A stretch of 63,763 nt of DNA, taken from positions 1 through 63,763 of the forward strand of contig CALXBQ010000060.1 in assembly GCA_944386595.1 (NCBI GenBank), in the 5' to 3' direction. The stretch's first letter is position 1. Every line of letters starts with the position of its first letter. This document shows positions 16,419 through 24,971 of this stretch, one piece after another. The DNA is from an uncultured Clostridia bacterium (GTDB lineage Bacteria > Bacillota > Clostridia > Peptostreptococcales > Anaerovoracaceae). Position numbers and translations under genes: made by a program. The notes beneath the pieces were generated by a model, which worked only from the letters and a program-made list of their open reading frames with translations, was not told the DNA's origin and made no database searches.

Positions 16419-17825
16419 CTACCTCAGTATTTTTTCAAGGCTCCCGCTGAACTCGGAATAATCCTCTCCCGCATTCTTTCTCTTTACGGCCGCTGATAGG
16501 TCATTGAAGTTTTTTTTGTCGATAGGGAATCTGAAAAGCGCAAAAGCTGCAATCAGAAAACATATTGCAGGAGAAAGCACATACGCTACTCTTAGAAAAA
16601 TATCCACGGAATCGGGCTGTACGATAAGCTTTCCGTCGTATCCTGCAAAATCCAGCATAATTCCGAATATCTCCACCACTATGGCTGTGCACAGGGTTCC
16701 CAGCACGGAAACCATCGACATTATGTCGCCTTCTCTTCTCTTGCCGTTGACGAACTCATCTACTTCCACTATGTCATAGAATATCGACGTTGAAAGCTGC
16801 CAGAAGCTGTTCTGGGTGACCGCAAATATTACTATGTAAACGAAAATTCCCGCTACAGACTTCACATTCAGAACGAAGAACAACAGTGTGAATCCACCTG
16901 CAAAGGCCATAGCTACCTTCTGCTGCCGTCCCTTACCCATTTTTATCGCCATTTTATTTATCACAGGCGTGGTAATGACGAATACCGCCGAGGTGACAAA
17001 ATATACGTACGAAATATATGTATTCGACATTCCGGCCACAACTCTCATGTAGTAAACCGTACCGGTGTTAAAAAGCGCCAAGGCGCAGGCAAAAGCAGCC
17101 TTATAGACTATGAGTATTCTCATCGGCCGCAGCTTCGCAAGCTCCACGTATCCTGCGGCTATGTCCTTAAGCACGTTTTTCTTTTTACTGTCACCTGTTC
17201 CTATAACGGAATACGGCTTCGTCAGTATAAAGCTCAAGAGCCATGTGGCAAAGCACACTCCTGCGGTTATAAACGCCGCGATGCGCCACCCCGAGGCCTC
17301 ATTCGTCACAAGGTCCAGAACCACCAGCGGCATTATGTATGCTATGGAATTACCCAGAATGCCGAAAAGCCTCGATACCGTTCTGAGCGTCGTTCTCTCG
17401 TCATATCCGGTGGCAATCTCCGCTCCGAGAGCATTTCCCGGTATTTCATAAGATGCAAACGATATGCGAAACATTATACTGAATACGAGGTAGTAGATAA
17501 ATCTTCCGATGCCGGCTCCGTCTCCCCCATCAGGCGCGGAAAAGAGCATTATGACTATCACAGGCATGGTTAGACATGCAAAGAGAATGAACGGTCTTCT
17601 CTTTCCCATAGACGATCTGCAGTTATCGGACAGATTTCCAACCGTCATACCCGCTATGACCTCCATGAGCAGCGCTATTGACATTATGGAGCCCGACAGT
17701 GTGGAGCTCATGCCCACACAGTCCGTCATAAAAACTATAAAATACGTCGACATAAAGTTGTACGCAGCGCCCTGGCCCATGTATCCGAGAGAATAGCTGC
17801 AGATTTTTTTCGTAGCGGTTTTCAA
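16419..17825 (-). CDS. MFS transporter, GPH (glycoside-pentoside-hexuronide) cation symporter type
   Basis: 468 aa with about 12 membrane segments. The cytoplasmic motif after TM2, SDNCRSSMGKRRPFIL, is the GPH version of the MFS signature, and the second half repeats the topology. The family imports sugars, but also betaines and other small solutes, with Na+ or H+. The start appears to be a TTG at 17825, nine bases after AGGAGG; no ATG fits the ribosome site better. It is the first gene of the sigma-54 island and therefore probably brings in the inducer or substrate. The substrate is unknown. Confidence 0.9.
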   Translation of the reverse strand: MKTATKKICSYSLGYMGQGAAYNFMSTYFIVFMTDCVGMSSTLSGSIMSIALLMEVIAGMTVGNLSDNCRSSMGKRRPFILFACLTMPVIVIMLFSAPDGGDGAGIGRFIYYLVFSIMFRISFASYEIPGNALGAEIATGYDERTTLRTVSRLFGILGNSIAYIMPLVVLDLVTNEASGWRIAAFITAGVCFATWLLSFILTKPYSVIGTGDSKKKNVLKDIAAGYVELAKLRPMRILIVYKAAFACALALFNTGTVYYMRVVAGMSNTYISYVYFVTSAVFVITTPVINKMAIKMGKGRQQKVAMAFAGGFTLLFFVLNVKSVAGIFVYIVIFAVTQNSFWQLSTSIFYDIVEVDEFVNGKRREGDIMSMVSVLGTLCTAIVVEIFGIMLDFAGYDGKLIVQPDSVDIFLRVAYVLSPAICFLIAAFALFRFPIDKKNFNDLSAAVKRKNAGEDYSEFSGSLEKILR

Positions 17826-17866
17826 AGCTGTATGGCCTCCTTATTCACAGTCTTACAATTTTATAA

Positions 17867-17882
17867 TGCAATTTCGATGCCA
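17867..17882 (-). promoter_or_regulatory. Sigma-54 promoter of the GPH transporter
   Basis: The minus strand reads TGGCATCGAAATTGCA with correct -24/-12 spacing, 42 bp before the TTG start. A weaker enhancer-like dyad (AACGTCCTGCCGTT, 17944-17957) lies about 70 bp upstream. Confidence 0.88.
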
Positions 17883-17904
17883 TTTCCGCTGCCGCAAATA
17901 CTGC

Positions 17905-17926
17905 AAAGGGCGCCTATATGGCGCCC
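17905..17926 (-). terminator. Hairpin at the end of the cdaA operon
   Basis: GGGCGCC (17908-17914) pairs with GGCGCCC (17920-17926). Only a short T-run follows on the minus strand, so termination may be partial. Confidence 0.5.
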
Positions 17927-17979
17927 CTCAAATAAACATACATAACGTCCTGCCGTTTTTCTCTGTATCTCCTCATCCC

Positions 17980-18633
17980 CTACAAATCTATCCCGTGAAA
18001 ATACAGGCCGTCTCCGCTGTAGCTGCCGTAGTAGCTTGCGTATCCGAATATGGCGTTGTACAGGGATACGAAAAATGCTATGATTCCGATGACAACCAGA
18101 ACTATTGCGATTACAATGAGTATCTTTGCCCAGGTCGGAATACCGTTTTTCTTAGGAGCGGAAGGCTGTGCGTAATAGGTGTAGGTGCTCTGGGTCTGGC
18201 TTTGCGACTCCCCGTCCGAAGCTCCGGCCGTTTCATCACCGCTTTCTGTTCCGTCGTCTGAAGCATATCCGTAATTCTGCCCGCCTGCTCCGGAATAACT
18301 CGCTTCACCGGTCGCTCCTTCACTGTATCCGGCTCCGGAGTAGCCTGCTCCGTAGTCATAGTTCCGGCCGTATCCCGGATTTACCGGTCCGCCGTACTCA
18401 GGCTTCAGCGGATAATCCTTCCTTATAATCATATAGACGATCACGCCGATAAACAGAGGCGCCAGTGCCGCCAGAAGGGCGAACAGAATCGGGCTGCAGT
18501 CCACACGCTTTTTAGCATCTCTGTAAACGAGCACGCCCACTATAACGGGAACGGCAATGGCGACGATCATCACCACTATCATCAGCCCGAACATTATTCC
18601 GAGTCCTACCTCTAATTCTGTATCATAATACAT
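17980..18633 (-). CDS. Membrane protein with Gly/Tyr/Ser-rich linker, function unknown
   Basis: 217 aa. Two hydrophobic segments near the N-terminus (about 10-35 and 47-68) are separated by a YRDAKKR loop. A linker of about 75 residues follows, rich in Gly, Tyr, Ser, Asp and Glu (repeats of YGAGYSGAGYSEG type), then a third membrane segment (about 168-190) and a Gly/Tyr tail. The N-terminal pair resembles small phospholipase-D-nuclease-like membrane domains found in many Bacillota. AGGAGG precedes the start, 12 bp after the DUF436 gene. Last gene of the c-di-AMP/glucosamine operon. No function is assigned. Confidence 0.75.
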   Translation of the reverse strand: MYYDTELEVGLGIMFGLMIVVMIVAIAVPVIVGVLVYRDAKKRVDCSPILFALLAALAPLFIGVIVYMIIRKDYPLKPEYGGPVNPGYGRNYDYGAGYSGAGYSEGATGEASYSGAGGQNYGYASDDGTESGDETAGASDGESQSQTQSTYTYYAQPSAPKKNGIPTWAKILIVIAIVLVVIGIIAFFVSLYNAIFGYASYYGSYSGDGLYFHGIDL

Positions 18634-18645
18634 ATGTGTTACCTC

Positions 18646-19215
18646 CTACCTCGGAATGTCGCCGCCCGAAAGTACGTCGTCGTATACTGCGCGGCTTCCG
18701 CCGATAAACTTAGGTCTGGTTCTTGCGCACACCACGTTGGCTTCGCCTATCTTCTTAACCGAAATTCTTACGGGAACGGCAACCTTTCTCAGGTGCATAC
18801 CGATGAGAGTGTCTCCTATATCCATACCCGCGTCTGCCTTTATTTCCTCTAGAGCGACAGGGTCCTCCGCATTCTGATACACTGTCATGGCAAAGGAACC
18901 GCCTGCGTGAAGCTGCGGAACGACGTTTACGATTTCCTGTCCCGGAAGAAGTGCAGCGCGTTCCACGATTACCGCTCTGTTGAGATGCTCACAGCACTGA
19001 GCCGCAAGGTAGATTCCCCGCTCCTTAAGGACCGGATAAATGCCGTCGTATACTGCCTTTGCCGCGTCGATATCAGAGCCTCTTCCGATGTTGGCGCCTT
19101 TGATCTCGCTGGACGAACAGCCCACGATGAAAATATCTCCCTCTTTAAGATGGGTATGTTCTATGAGCTCCGTAACCGCTGCTTTCGCCTGTTCTCTGAT
19201 TTCATCGTACGTCAT
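18646..19215 (-). CDS. DUF436/TIGR01440 (YwlG-like) family protein
   Basis: 189 aa, matching the whole length of the YwlG/UPF0340 family. Characteristic blocks are VGCSSSEIKG, GIYLAAQCCEHLNRA, VVPQLHAGGSFA and GMDIGDTLIGMHL. It is probably soluble and cytoplasmic. The biochemical role of the family is not established as far as I know. It lies three bases after ahcY, so the two are probably co-translated; whether they share a pathway is unknown. Confidence 0.88.
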   Translation of the reverse strand: MTYDEIREQAKAAVTELIEHTHLKEGDIFIVGCSSSEIKGANIGRGSDIDAAKAVYDGIYPVLKERGIYLAAQCCEHLNRAVIVERAALLPGQEIVNVVPQLHAGGSFAMTVYQNAEDPVALEEIKADAGMDIGDTLIGMHLRKVAVPVRISVKKIGEANVVCARTRPKFIGGSRAVYDDVLSGGDIPR

Positions 19216-19218
19216 TTT

Positions 19219-20475
19219 CTACACCTCCCAGCTGTGCAGGTACTTCTCCTGTTCTTCGGTCAGAGTATCTATTTCGATTCCCCAGGCCGCAAGCTTTCTC
19301 CTCGCTATGAGGGAATCAATGTCTCCGCTTACGTCAATAACCGTATTTTCGAGATTTTTGTAGTTGTTTCTAATGTAAAGAGCCGACAAAAACTGCACTG
19401 CGAAGCTCAGGTCCATTATTTCCGCAGGGTGGCCGTCGGCTGCGGCGATGTTCACCAGCTTGCCCTCGCCGATTACGTTCACCGTGTTTCCGTTCGGCAG
19501 AGTGTATTCGGTGATGTTCTTTCTCGCTTCACGCTTTGCGGTGCATGCGGCCTCAAGACCTGCCATGTCTATTTCGCAGTTGAAGTGACCGGCGTTGGAA
19601 AGGATTGCTCCCTTCTTCATTGTCTCCATGTGCTCCACGGTGATGGTCTTGCAGCAGCCCGTAGCGCTTACGAAAATGTCGCCCAGCGGCGCGGCCTTTT
19701 CCATCTTCATAACGTCGTAGCCGTCCATCTTCGCTTCGATGGCCTTGATCGGATCGACCTCGGTAACGATAACACGGGCGCCGAGGGCCGCAGCTCTCAT
19801 GGCGATACCGCGTCCGCACCAGCCGTAGCCCACAACTACCACCGTCTTTGCGGCAATGATGAGATTGGTGTTTCTCATGATGCTGTCCATAGTGGACTGG
19901 CCCGTACCGTAGCGGTTATCGAAAAGATGCTTGCAGTCGGCGTCGTTTACGGCGACCATAGGGAACTTCAGGATTCCCTCGTCCGCCATGGCCTTGAGCC
20001 TTATAACGCCGGTGGTGGTCTCCTCGCAGCCGCCCATTACCTCTTCAGCAAGGTCAGGACTCTTTGCGTGAATGAAGCTTACAAGATCCGCTCCGTCGTC
20101 GATTATGATGTTAGGCTTATGCTCAAGACACATCTCGATATGTCTTTCGTATTCTTCGGCAGTCGCGCCGTGATATGCGTATACTTTCAGGCCGTCGTCG
20201 GCAAGAGCCGCCGCTATGTCGTCCTGGGTAGAAAGAGTGTTGCTTCCCGTAACCGCCATGTCGGCTCCCGCAGCGGCGAGAACCTTGGAAAGGTATGCGG
20301 TCTTTGCCTCAAGGTGAACGGAGAGAGAAATCTTAAGTCCCTCAAAAGGCTTTGTTTTAGAATACTCCTCCTCCAGCCCTCTCAAGAGAGGCATGTTGTT
20401 TCTTACCCACTCTATCTTCTGATGACCCGACGGCGCCAGGCTCATATCTCTTACTTCATACTGTTTCATCGGCAT
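19219..20475 (-). CDS. ahcY: Adenosylhomocysteinase
   Basis: Splits S-adenosylhomocysteine into adenosine and homocysteine, keeping methylation going. The NAD-binding loop VVVVGYGWCGRG, substrate residues around MAVTGSNTLSTQDD, and GHFNCEID are present. At 418 aa it is the short bacterial/archaeal form without the insertion and without the C-terminal Lys-Tyr tail of eukaryotic enzymes. It follows glmS by 27 bp in the same direction. Many Bacillota use Pfs/LuxS instead, so this is a useful lineage marker. Confidence 0.95.
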   Translation of the reverse strand: MPMKQYEVRDMSLAPSGHQKIEWVRNNMPLLRGLEEEYSKTKPFEGLKISLSVHLEAKTAYLSKVLAAAGADMAVTGSNTLSTQDDIAAALADDGLKVYAYHGATAEEYERHIEMCLEHKPNIIIDDGADLVSFIHAKSPDLAEEVMGGCEETTTGVIRLKAMADEGILKFPMVAVNDADCKHLFDNRYGTGQSTMDSIMRNTNLIIAAKTVVVVGYGWCGRGIAMRAAALGARVIVTEVDPIKAIEAKMDGYDVMKMEKAAPLGDIFVSATGCCKTITVEHMETMKKGAILSNAGHFNCEIDMAGLEAACTAKREARKNITEYTLPNGNTVNVIGEGKLVNIAAADGHPAEIMDLSFAVQFLSALYIRNNYKNLENTVIDVSGDIDSLIARRKLAAWGIEIDTLTEEQEKYLHSWEV

Positions 20476-20502
20476 TACTTCCTTTCTACTTTAAAATCCA
20501 AT

Positions 20503-22341
20503 CTACTCAACGGTTACGCTCTTTGCCAGGTTTCTCGGCTTATCGATGTCCTCGCCCTTCTCCCTCGCCACATAGTACGCAAAAAGCTGCAGCGGCACTA
20601 CGGAAAGAAGCGGCGTAACCTCGTCTGCGCACTGAGGTATGTATATAACCTCGCTGCTTTCGGCCTCGATCTTCGTGTTTCCTTCCTTTGCGACGGATAC
20701 AACGTGAGCAAAGCGCGCCTTTATCTCTACGATGTTGGAATACATCTTGTCAAAGAGCGCATCCTGTGTAGCCAGGGCTATCACTATGGTCTCAGGCTCC
20801 ATGAGGGCGATGGTTCCGTGCTTCAGCTCTCCCGCCGCAATGGCAAAGGAATTGATGTAGGAAATCTCCTTAAGCTTAAGTGAACCTTCGTAGGATACCG
20901 CGGAATCAAGTCCCCTTCCTATGAAGAACACCTGAGTCCTGTTATACAGGTGTCTGGCCAGATCCTCTATCTCCGGAGCCTTTTCCAGCACCTTCTCAAC
21001 CTTTTCCGGAATAGCCTCAAGTTCTTTCAGGATGAAGCTATAGTATTCGTCCGTAATCGTCCCTCTGAGCCTTCCGAAGTAGAGGGCTATCAGGTACATG
21101 CAGATGAGCTGGGTAGTGTAGGCCTTCGTGGAGGCTACGGCGATTTCCGGGCCTGCCCACGTGTAGAACACGTCGTCCGATTCCCTCGCGACGGAGCTTC
21201 CCACCACGTTTACCACCGAAAGCACCCTTGCGCCCTTTGATTTAGCCTCTCTCAGGGCTGCCAGGGTATCCAGGGTCTCCCCGCTCTGGCTTATAGCTAT
21301 GAACAAAGTGTGCTCGTCTACCAGCGGGTCTCTGTATCTGAACTCCGAGGCTATGTCGACCTCGACGGTAATCTTCGCCATCTTCTCTATGGCGTATTTT
21401 CCCACAAGTCCGGCGTGATAAGCCGTTCCGCAGGCGACGATGTAGATTTTATCGTAGCTGTTAAGCTCCTCTGCGGAAATGGAGATTCCGTCCAGCTTTA
21501 CATACCCCTCGTCGTCGATCCGGCGCATGAGGGTTTCCTTTATCGCCTTCGGCTGCTCGTATATCTCTTTAATGGTGAAGTGCTCGTAGCCGCCCTTTTC
21601 GGCGTCCTCTATGCTCCATGTGATGAACATAGGCTCCCTGCTCACTTCCCTGCCTTCGCTGTTATAGATTTTTACCTGCTCCGGAGTACAGATGACCAGC
21701 TCCTGATTTTCCACCAGGAGTATCTCCTTCACGTACTTCAGCACAGCGGGAATATCGGAGGCGATAAAGTTGCGCTTTTTGCCCAGGCCCACGATGAGAG
21801 GCGCATCTTTTCTGTATGCGACTATCTTGTCGGGAGTGTCCGCCGCGATTACGCAGATGGCGTAAGCCCCTTTCAGCATCTTTACCGTGTCTCTTACGGC
21901 GTTTTCCAGATTCTCGCCGTTTTCACCGTATTTTACGCTTATTAGCTGAGCGATTACCTCCGTATCGGTCTCTGTTATGAATTTAATTCCGTGATTCTTT
22001 GCAAGGTCCTCTCTAAGCTCCACGTAGTTTTCCACTATTCCGTTGTGAACTACGGCGATTTTTCCGTCCATGCTCAGGTGAGGGTGGGCGTTTACATCGG
22101 ACGGCGATCCGTGGGTCGCCCATCTGGTGTGACCTATACCGGTAGTTCCCGTAAGGCTTTCTTCCATAAGGAGCTTCTCCAGATTCTCGATTTTTCCCTT
22201 TTTCTTTCTCACCTGCAGTCCTTTGTCCGTGAGAACCGCGATTCCTGCGGAGTCGTACCCTCTGTATTCCAAACGCTTAAGTCCGTCTACGATGATTCCT
22301 TCCGCATTTTCATATCCGGTATATCCAACTATTCCGCACAT
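20503..22341 (-). CDS. glmS: Glutamine--fructose-6-phosphate aminotransferase (isomerising)
   Basis: Makes glucosamine-6-phosphate, the entry into cell-wall amino sugars. The nucleophile Cys-2 (MCGIVGYTGY) begins the glutaminase domain; two SIS domains follow, with the FISQSGETLDT and GRGLDSAVSYEG blocks, and the C-terminus ends ...LAKSVTVE as in the family. Normal length (612 aa). It follows glmM by 12 bp. No glmS ribozyme is visible in that gap, so control is probably at the operon level. Confidence 0.97.
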   Translation of the reverse strand: MCGIVGYTGYENAEGIIVDGLKRLEYRGYDSAGIAVLTDKGLQVRKKKGKIENLEKLLMEESLTGTTGIGHTRWATHGSPSDVNAHPHLSMDGKIAVVHNGIVENYVELREDLAKNHGIKFITETDTEVIAQLISVKYGENGENLENAVRDTVKMLKGAYAICVIAADTPDKIVAYRKDAPLIVGLGKKRNFIASDIPAVLKYVKEILLVENQELVICTPEQVKIYNSEGREVSREPMFITWSIEDAEKGGYEHFTIKEIYEQPKAIKETLMRRIDDEGYVKLDGISISAEELNSYDKIYIVACGTAYHAGLVGKYAIEKMAKITVEVDIASEFRYRDPLVDEHTLFIAISQSGETLDTLAALREAKSKGARVLSVVNVVGSSVARESDDVFYTWAGPEIAVASTKAYTTQLICMYLIALYFGRLRGTITDEYYSFILKELEAIPEKVEKVLEKAPEIEDLARHLYNRTQVFFIGRGLDSAVSYEGSLKLKEISYINSFAIAAGELKHGTIALMEPETIVIALATQDALFDKMYSNIVEIKARFAHVVSVAKEGNTKIEAESSEVIYIPQCADEVTPLLSVVPLQLFAYYVAREKGEDIDKPRNLAKSVTVE

Positions 22342-22353
22342 AGGCTTTCTCCT

Positions 22354-23703
22354 TTATCTGTACTTTTCGCTTATCATTGCCGCAAGGCTTTCCGCCATCG
22401 GCTTTATTACGGCCTCGTCCTCGCCTTCCAGCATGACCCGGACCAGAGGCTCCGTTCCCGAAGGTCTTATGAGAACGCGCCCGTTTCCTTCGAGCTTCTT
22501 TTCTATTTCCGCAATGGCCGCCTGTATTTCTGCATCGCCCGAATACGCCTTCTTTCCCTCGTTCGTAACCTTTGCGTTTACAAGAACCTGAGGGAATATC
22601 TCTATCTCTTCCGCAAGCTCCGACATCTTCTTTCCCGAAGAGTACAGAGCCTTCACCAGTTCCAGAGACGAAAGAACTCCGTCTCCGGTAGTGGTTCTGT
22701 CAAGGAATATGATGTGGCCGGACTGCTCTCCTCCTATGGCGCAGCCCGTCTTTCTCATGGACTCCAGCACGTATCTGTCTCCCACGCCGGTCACGTCAAC
22801 GTCGGCCCCGAGAGTCTCCTTCACGAACTTATGAAAGCCGATGTTGCTCATAACAGTCGCAGTTACGCGGTTGCCCGCAAGACGGCCCTCTTCCTTCATC
22901 ATCTTCGCGCAGATGCATATGGTTCTGTCTCCGTCCACCACGTTTCCGTTTTCGTCGGCGGCTATGAGTCTGTCCGCATCGCCGTCAAAAGCCAGGCCTA
23001 TGTCAGCGTCGGTCGCTCTAACCGTTTCGCAGAGCCTCTCCGGGTGAGTGGAGCCTATATTGTCGTTTATATTTATTCCGTCAGGCTCTTCCCCTATTAC
23101 GGTAATCTCCGCTCCGAGAGCCGTATACACCGCAGGAGCCACCCTGTAGGCCGCTCCGTTGGCGCAGTCCAGAACTATCTTCTTTCCCGTAAGGTTTATT
23201 CCTGCGGACTCCACCAGAAAATCTATGTAAAGGTCCGCGGCTTCACTGGACGCGTCTATCCTTACGCCCACTTCGTCTCCCGACGCCGGTTCCCCCGAGT
23301 AGCCTTTCTCAAGGATTTCCTCTATTTCCGCTTCGACTGAATCGTCAAGCTTGAACCCGTCGCCGCTGAAGAACTTTATTCCGTTGTATTCAAAAGGGTT
23401 GTGAGACGCGGAAATCACCGCCCCGGCTGAAGCCTCGTAGTGGCGGGCAAGATACGCGACCGCAGGAGTCGGAATTATTCCTGCGCTTATGACGTCTCCT
23501 CCCGCGGAGAGGATTCCCGCAGTCAGCGCCGCTTCCAGCATGTCGCCGGAAATTCTGGTGTCACGACCCACCACGAAAACGGGTCTCTTATGCTCTCTCC
23601 CCAAAACCGCGGCTCCTGCCTGACCCAGCCTGAATGCAAGCTGCGGCGTCAATTCCGTGCCGGCTACTCCTCTTACTCCGTCCGTACCAAAATGCTTTCC
23701 CAT
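22354..23703 (-). CDS. glmM: Phosphoglucosamine mutase
   Basis: Converts glucosamine-6-phosphate to glucosamine-1-phosphate. The phosphoserine loop is AVISASHNPFEYNGIKFF, the metal loop is FDGDADR, and the C-terminal phosphate-binding loop is RPSGTEPLVRVMLEG. Length 449 aa, normal. It lies between cdaR and glmS, the standard order in Bacillota, where GlmM can also bind and restrain CdaA. Confidence 0.97.
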   Translation of the reverse strand: MGKHFGTDGVRGVAGTELTPQLAFRLGQAGAAVLGREHKRPVFVVGRDTRISGDMLEAALTAGILSAGGDVISAGIIPTPAVAYLARHYEASAGAVISASHNPFEYNGIKFFSGDGFKLDDSVEAEIEEILEKGYSGEPASGDEVGVRIDASSEAADLYIDFLVESAGINLTGKKIVLDCANGAAYRVAPAVYTALGAEITVIGEEPDGININDNIGSTHPERLCETVRATDADIGLAFDGDADRLIAADENGNVVDGDRTICICAKMMKEEGRLAGNRVTATVMSNIGFHKFVKETLGADVDVTGVGDRYVLESMRKTGCAIGGEQSGHIIFLDRTTTGDGVLSSLELVKALYSSGKKMSELAEEIEIFPQVLVNAKVTNEGKKAYSGDAEIQAAIAEIEKKLEGNGRVLIRPSGTEPLVRVMLEGEDEAVIKPMAESLAAMISEKYR

Positions 23704-23777
23704 CTATGTCTCCTCAAACCTATTCTTTCCCTCTTATTTCCTCGCGGACCTTACCGCCGCGACTACGTAAAGCCCCT

Positions 23778-24971
23778 TTATTCCGCCTTAACCGTTACGG
23801 TCTCCGGGCTTACCGAAGCCGAAAGCTCCGATCCTCTTATGCTCACTGCTAACGTGACCTCTGCCGATTCTCCCTTCCTGATTCCCGAAACGTCGGCGAC
23901 GAGAAGCACATCATCTTTCGTGAGAGCATCGAGCTCATCTCTGCTGCCCAGAACCGTCACGTTAAAGGTGCCCTCGGAAAAGTGATATACGACCTGATCC
24001 GCAACTCCCGTCAGCTTTATATCGGAATCCGCAATGGTGAACGTCTCTTCCGTATCTCCTTCAACCGTCACCTCAAGCACAAGGCTGCTGTTTTTGTCGG
24101 AGAGGTATACGCCCTCAGGAAGCACCGGAACTATTTCTATCTCCGAATCCGCCGTGACATCTGAAATATCTATCACTTCCGTCTCGATGGATTCAATATT
24201 CTTAAGGGCTCCCACGCTTCCCGCGATCACTATCTCGTCCGGAGCTGTCCACTTTTTCGAAGAAGCGTTCTCCGACGTATCCTCCACGTTTACGTTAAGT
24301 CTTACCGTCTTGTCGTGAGTCAGAACGGAAGTAACCGTGACAGATGCGGGATTTATCTTTACGTTTTCAACCTGCGCGCCGGAATCGTCCACCGGGACGA
24401 GAGTTATGGACTCGGAAGTTTCGTTTTCCGAAACCTTCGTAATGTCCACCGTTCCTCTGGCCGATTCGACCTTTTTCACGAGGGATCTCGCTCCCCTTAT
24501 CTCCACTTCCTCCTGACTTACGTCAGTTGTCTTCGGCTCGCTGTCGTCTGATGTCTCTCCCGAGTAGACGATTTCAACGCCTACGGTTCTGGTCTCGATC
24601 TTTTCCACCTTGACCACCAGCTTGCTCACCGATTTCTGCTCTATGCTTATGCCTTCGGGCACGTGAATGTCTATGGTAAATTCGTTTTCTCCCTCAAGAG
24701 CATTGGAAAGATCCACTACGGCTCTTATTTCGTCCGATCTGAGCTGGCTTATGTCGGATCTGCTTCCCGAGAGCACCAGATCGATGTACTCCGCGCTCAC
24801 TTTGCTTACGGCAAGGCCTTCGTTTTCCAGAACCTCCGCATTAGTCAGCGTCACCGGAATGTTTCTGAATCTGGATTCCGCCGGAGGATTTATCGACCCT
24901 ATGACGTAGGCCCATATCAGCGCCGCCACCACTATGGATATGGCCATGTTGACCTTTTTATTTTCAAACAT
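23778..24971 (-). CDS. cdaR: YbbR-domain regulator of diadenylate cyclase (CdaR)
   Basis: Membrane-anchored extracytoplasmic protein that modulates CdaA. One N-terminal transmembrane helix (about residues 8-26) is followed by about four YbbR repeats of 80-90 residues, seen as recurring VxLSGSRSDISQL/VxVLGSRDELDAL segments. The start overlaps the 3' end of cdaA by 8 bp. The 74-bp gap to glmM holds no clear promoter, so one transcript is likely. Confidence 0.92.
   Translation of the reverse strand: MFENKKVNMAISIVVAALIWAYVIGSINPPAESRFRNIPVTLTNAEVLENEGLAVSKVSAEYIDLVLSGSRSDISQLRSDEIRAVVDLSNALEGENEFTIDIHVPEGISIEQKSVSKLVVKVEKIETRTVGVEIVYSGETSDDSEPKTTDVSQEEVEIRGARSLVKKVESARGTVDITKVSENETSESITLVPVDDSGAQVENVKINPASVTVTSVLTHDKTVRLNVNVEDTSENASSKKWTAPDEIVIAGSVGALKNIESIETEVIDISDVTADSEIEIVPVLPEGVYLSDKNSSLVLEVTVEGDTEETFTIADSDIKLTGVADQVVYHFSEGTFNVTVLGSRDELDALTKDDVLLVADVSGIRKGESAEVTLAVSIRGSELSASVSPETVTVKAE

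Noticed and set aside
18907..20883. A 658-codon frame on the plus strand
   Set aside because: It lies antisense to the clear ahcY, DUF436 and glmS genes, has no recognisable domain and reads as the mirror of their codon pattern.
22342..22353. glmS ribozyme upstream of glmS
   Set aside because: Only 12 bp separate glmM and glmS, too little for the ribozyme.
21991..23340. A 449-codon frame on the plus strand
   Set aside because: It is antisense to glmS/glmM and has no family features; it is a by-product of codon bias.
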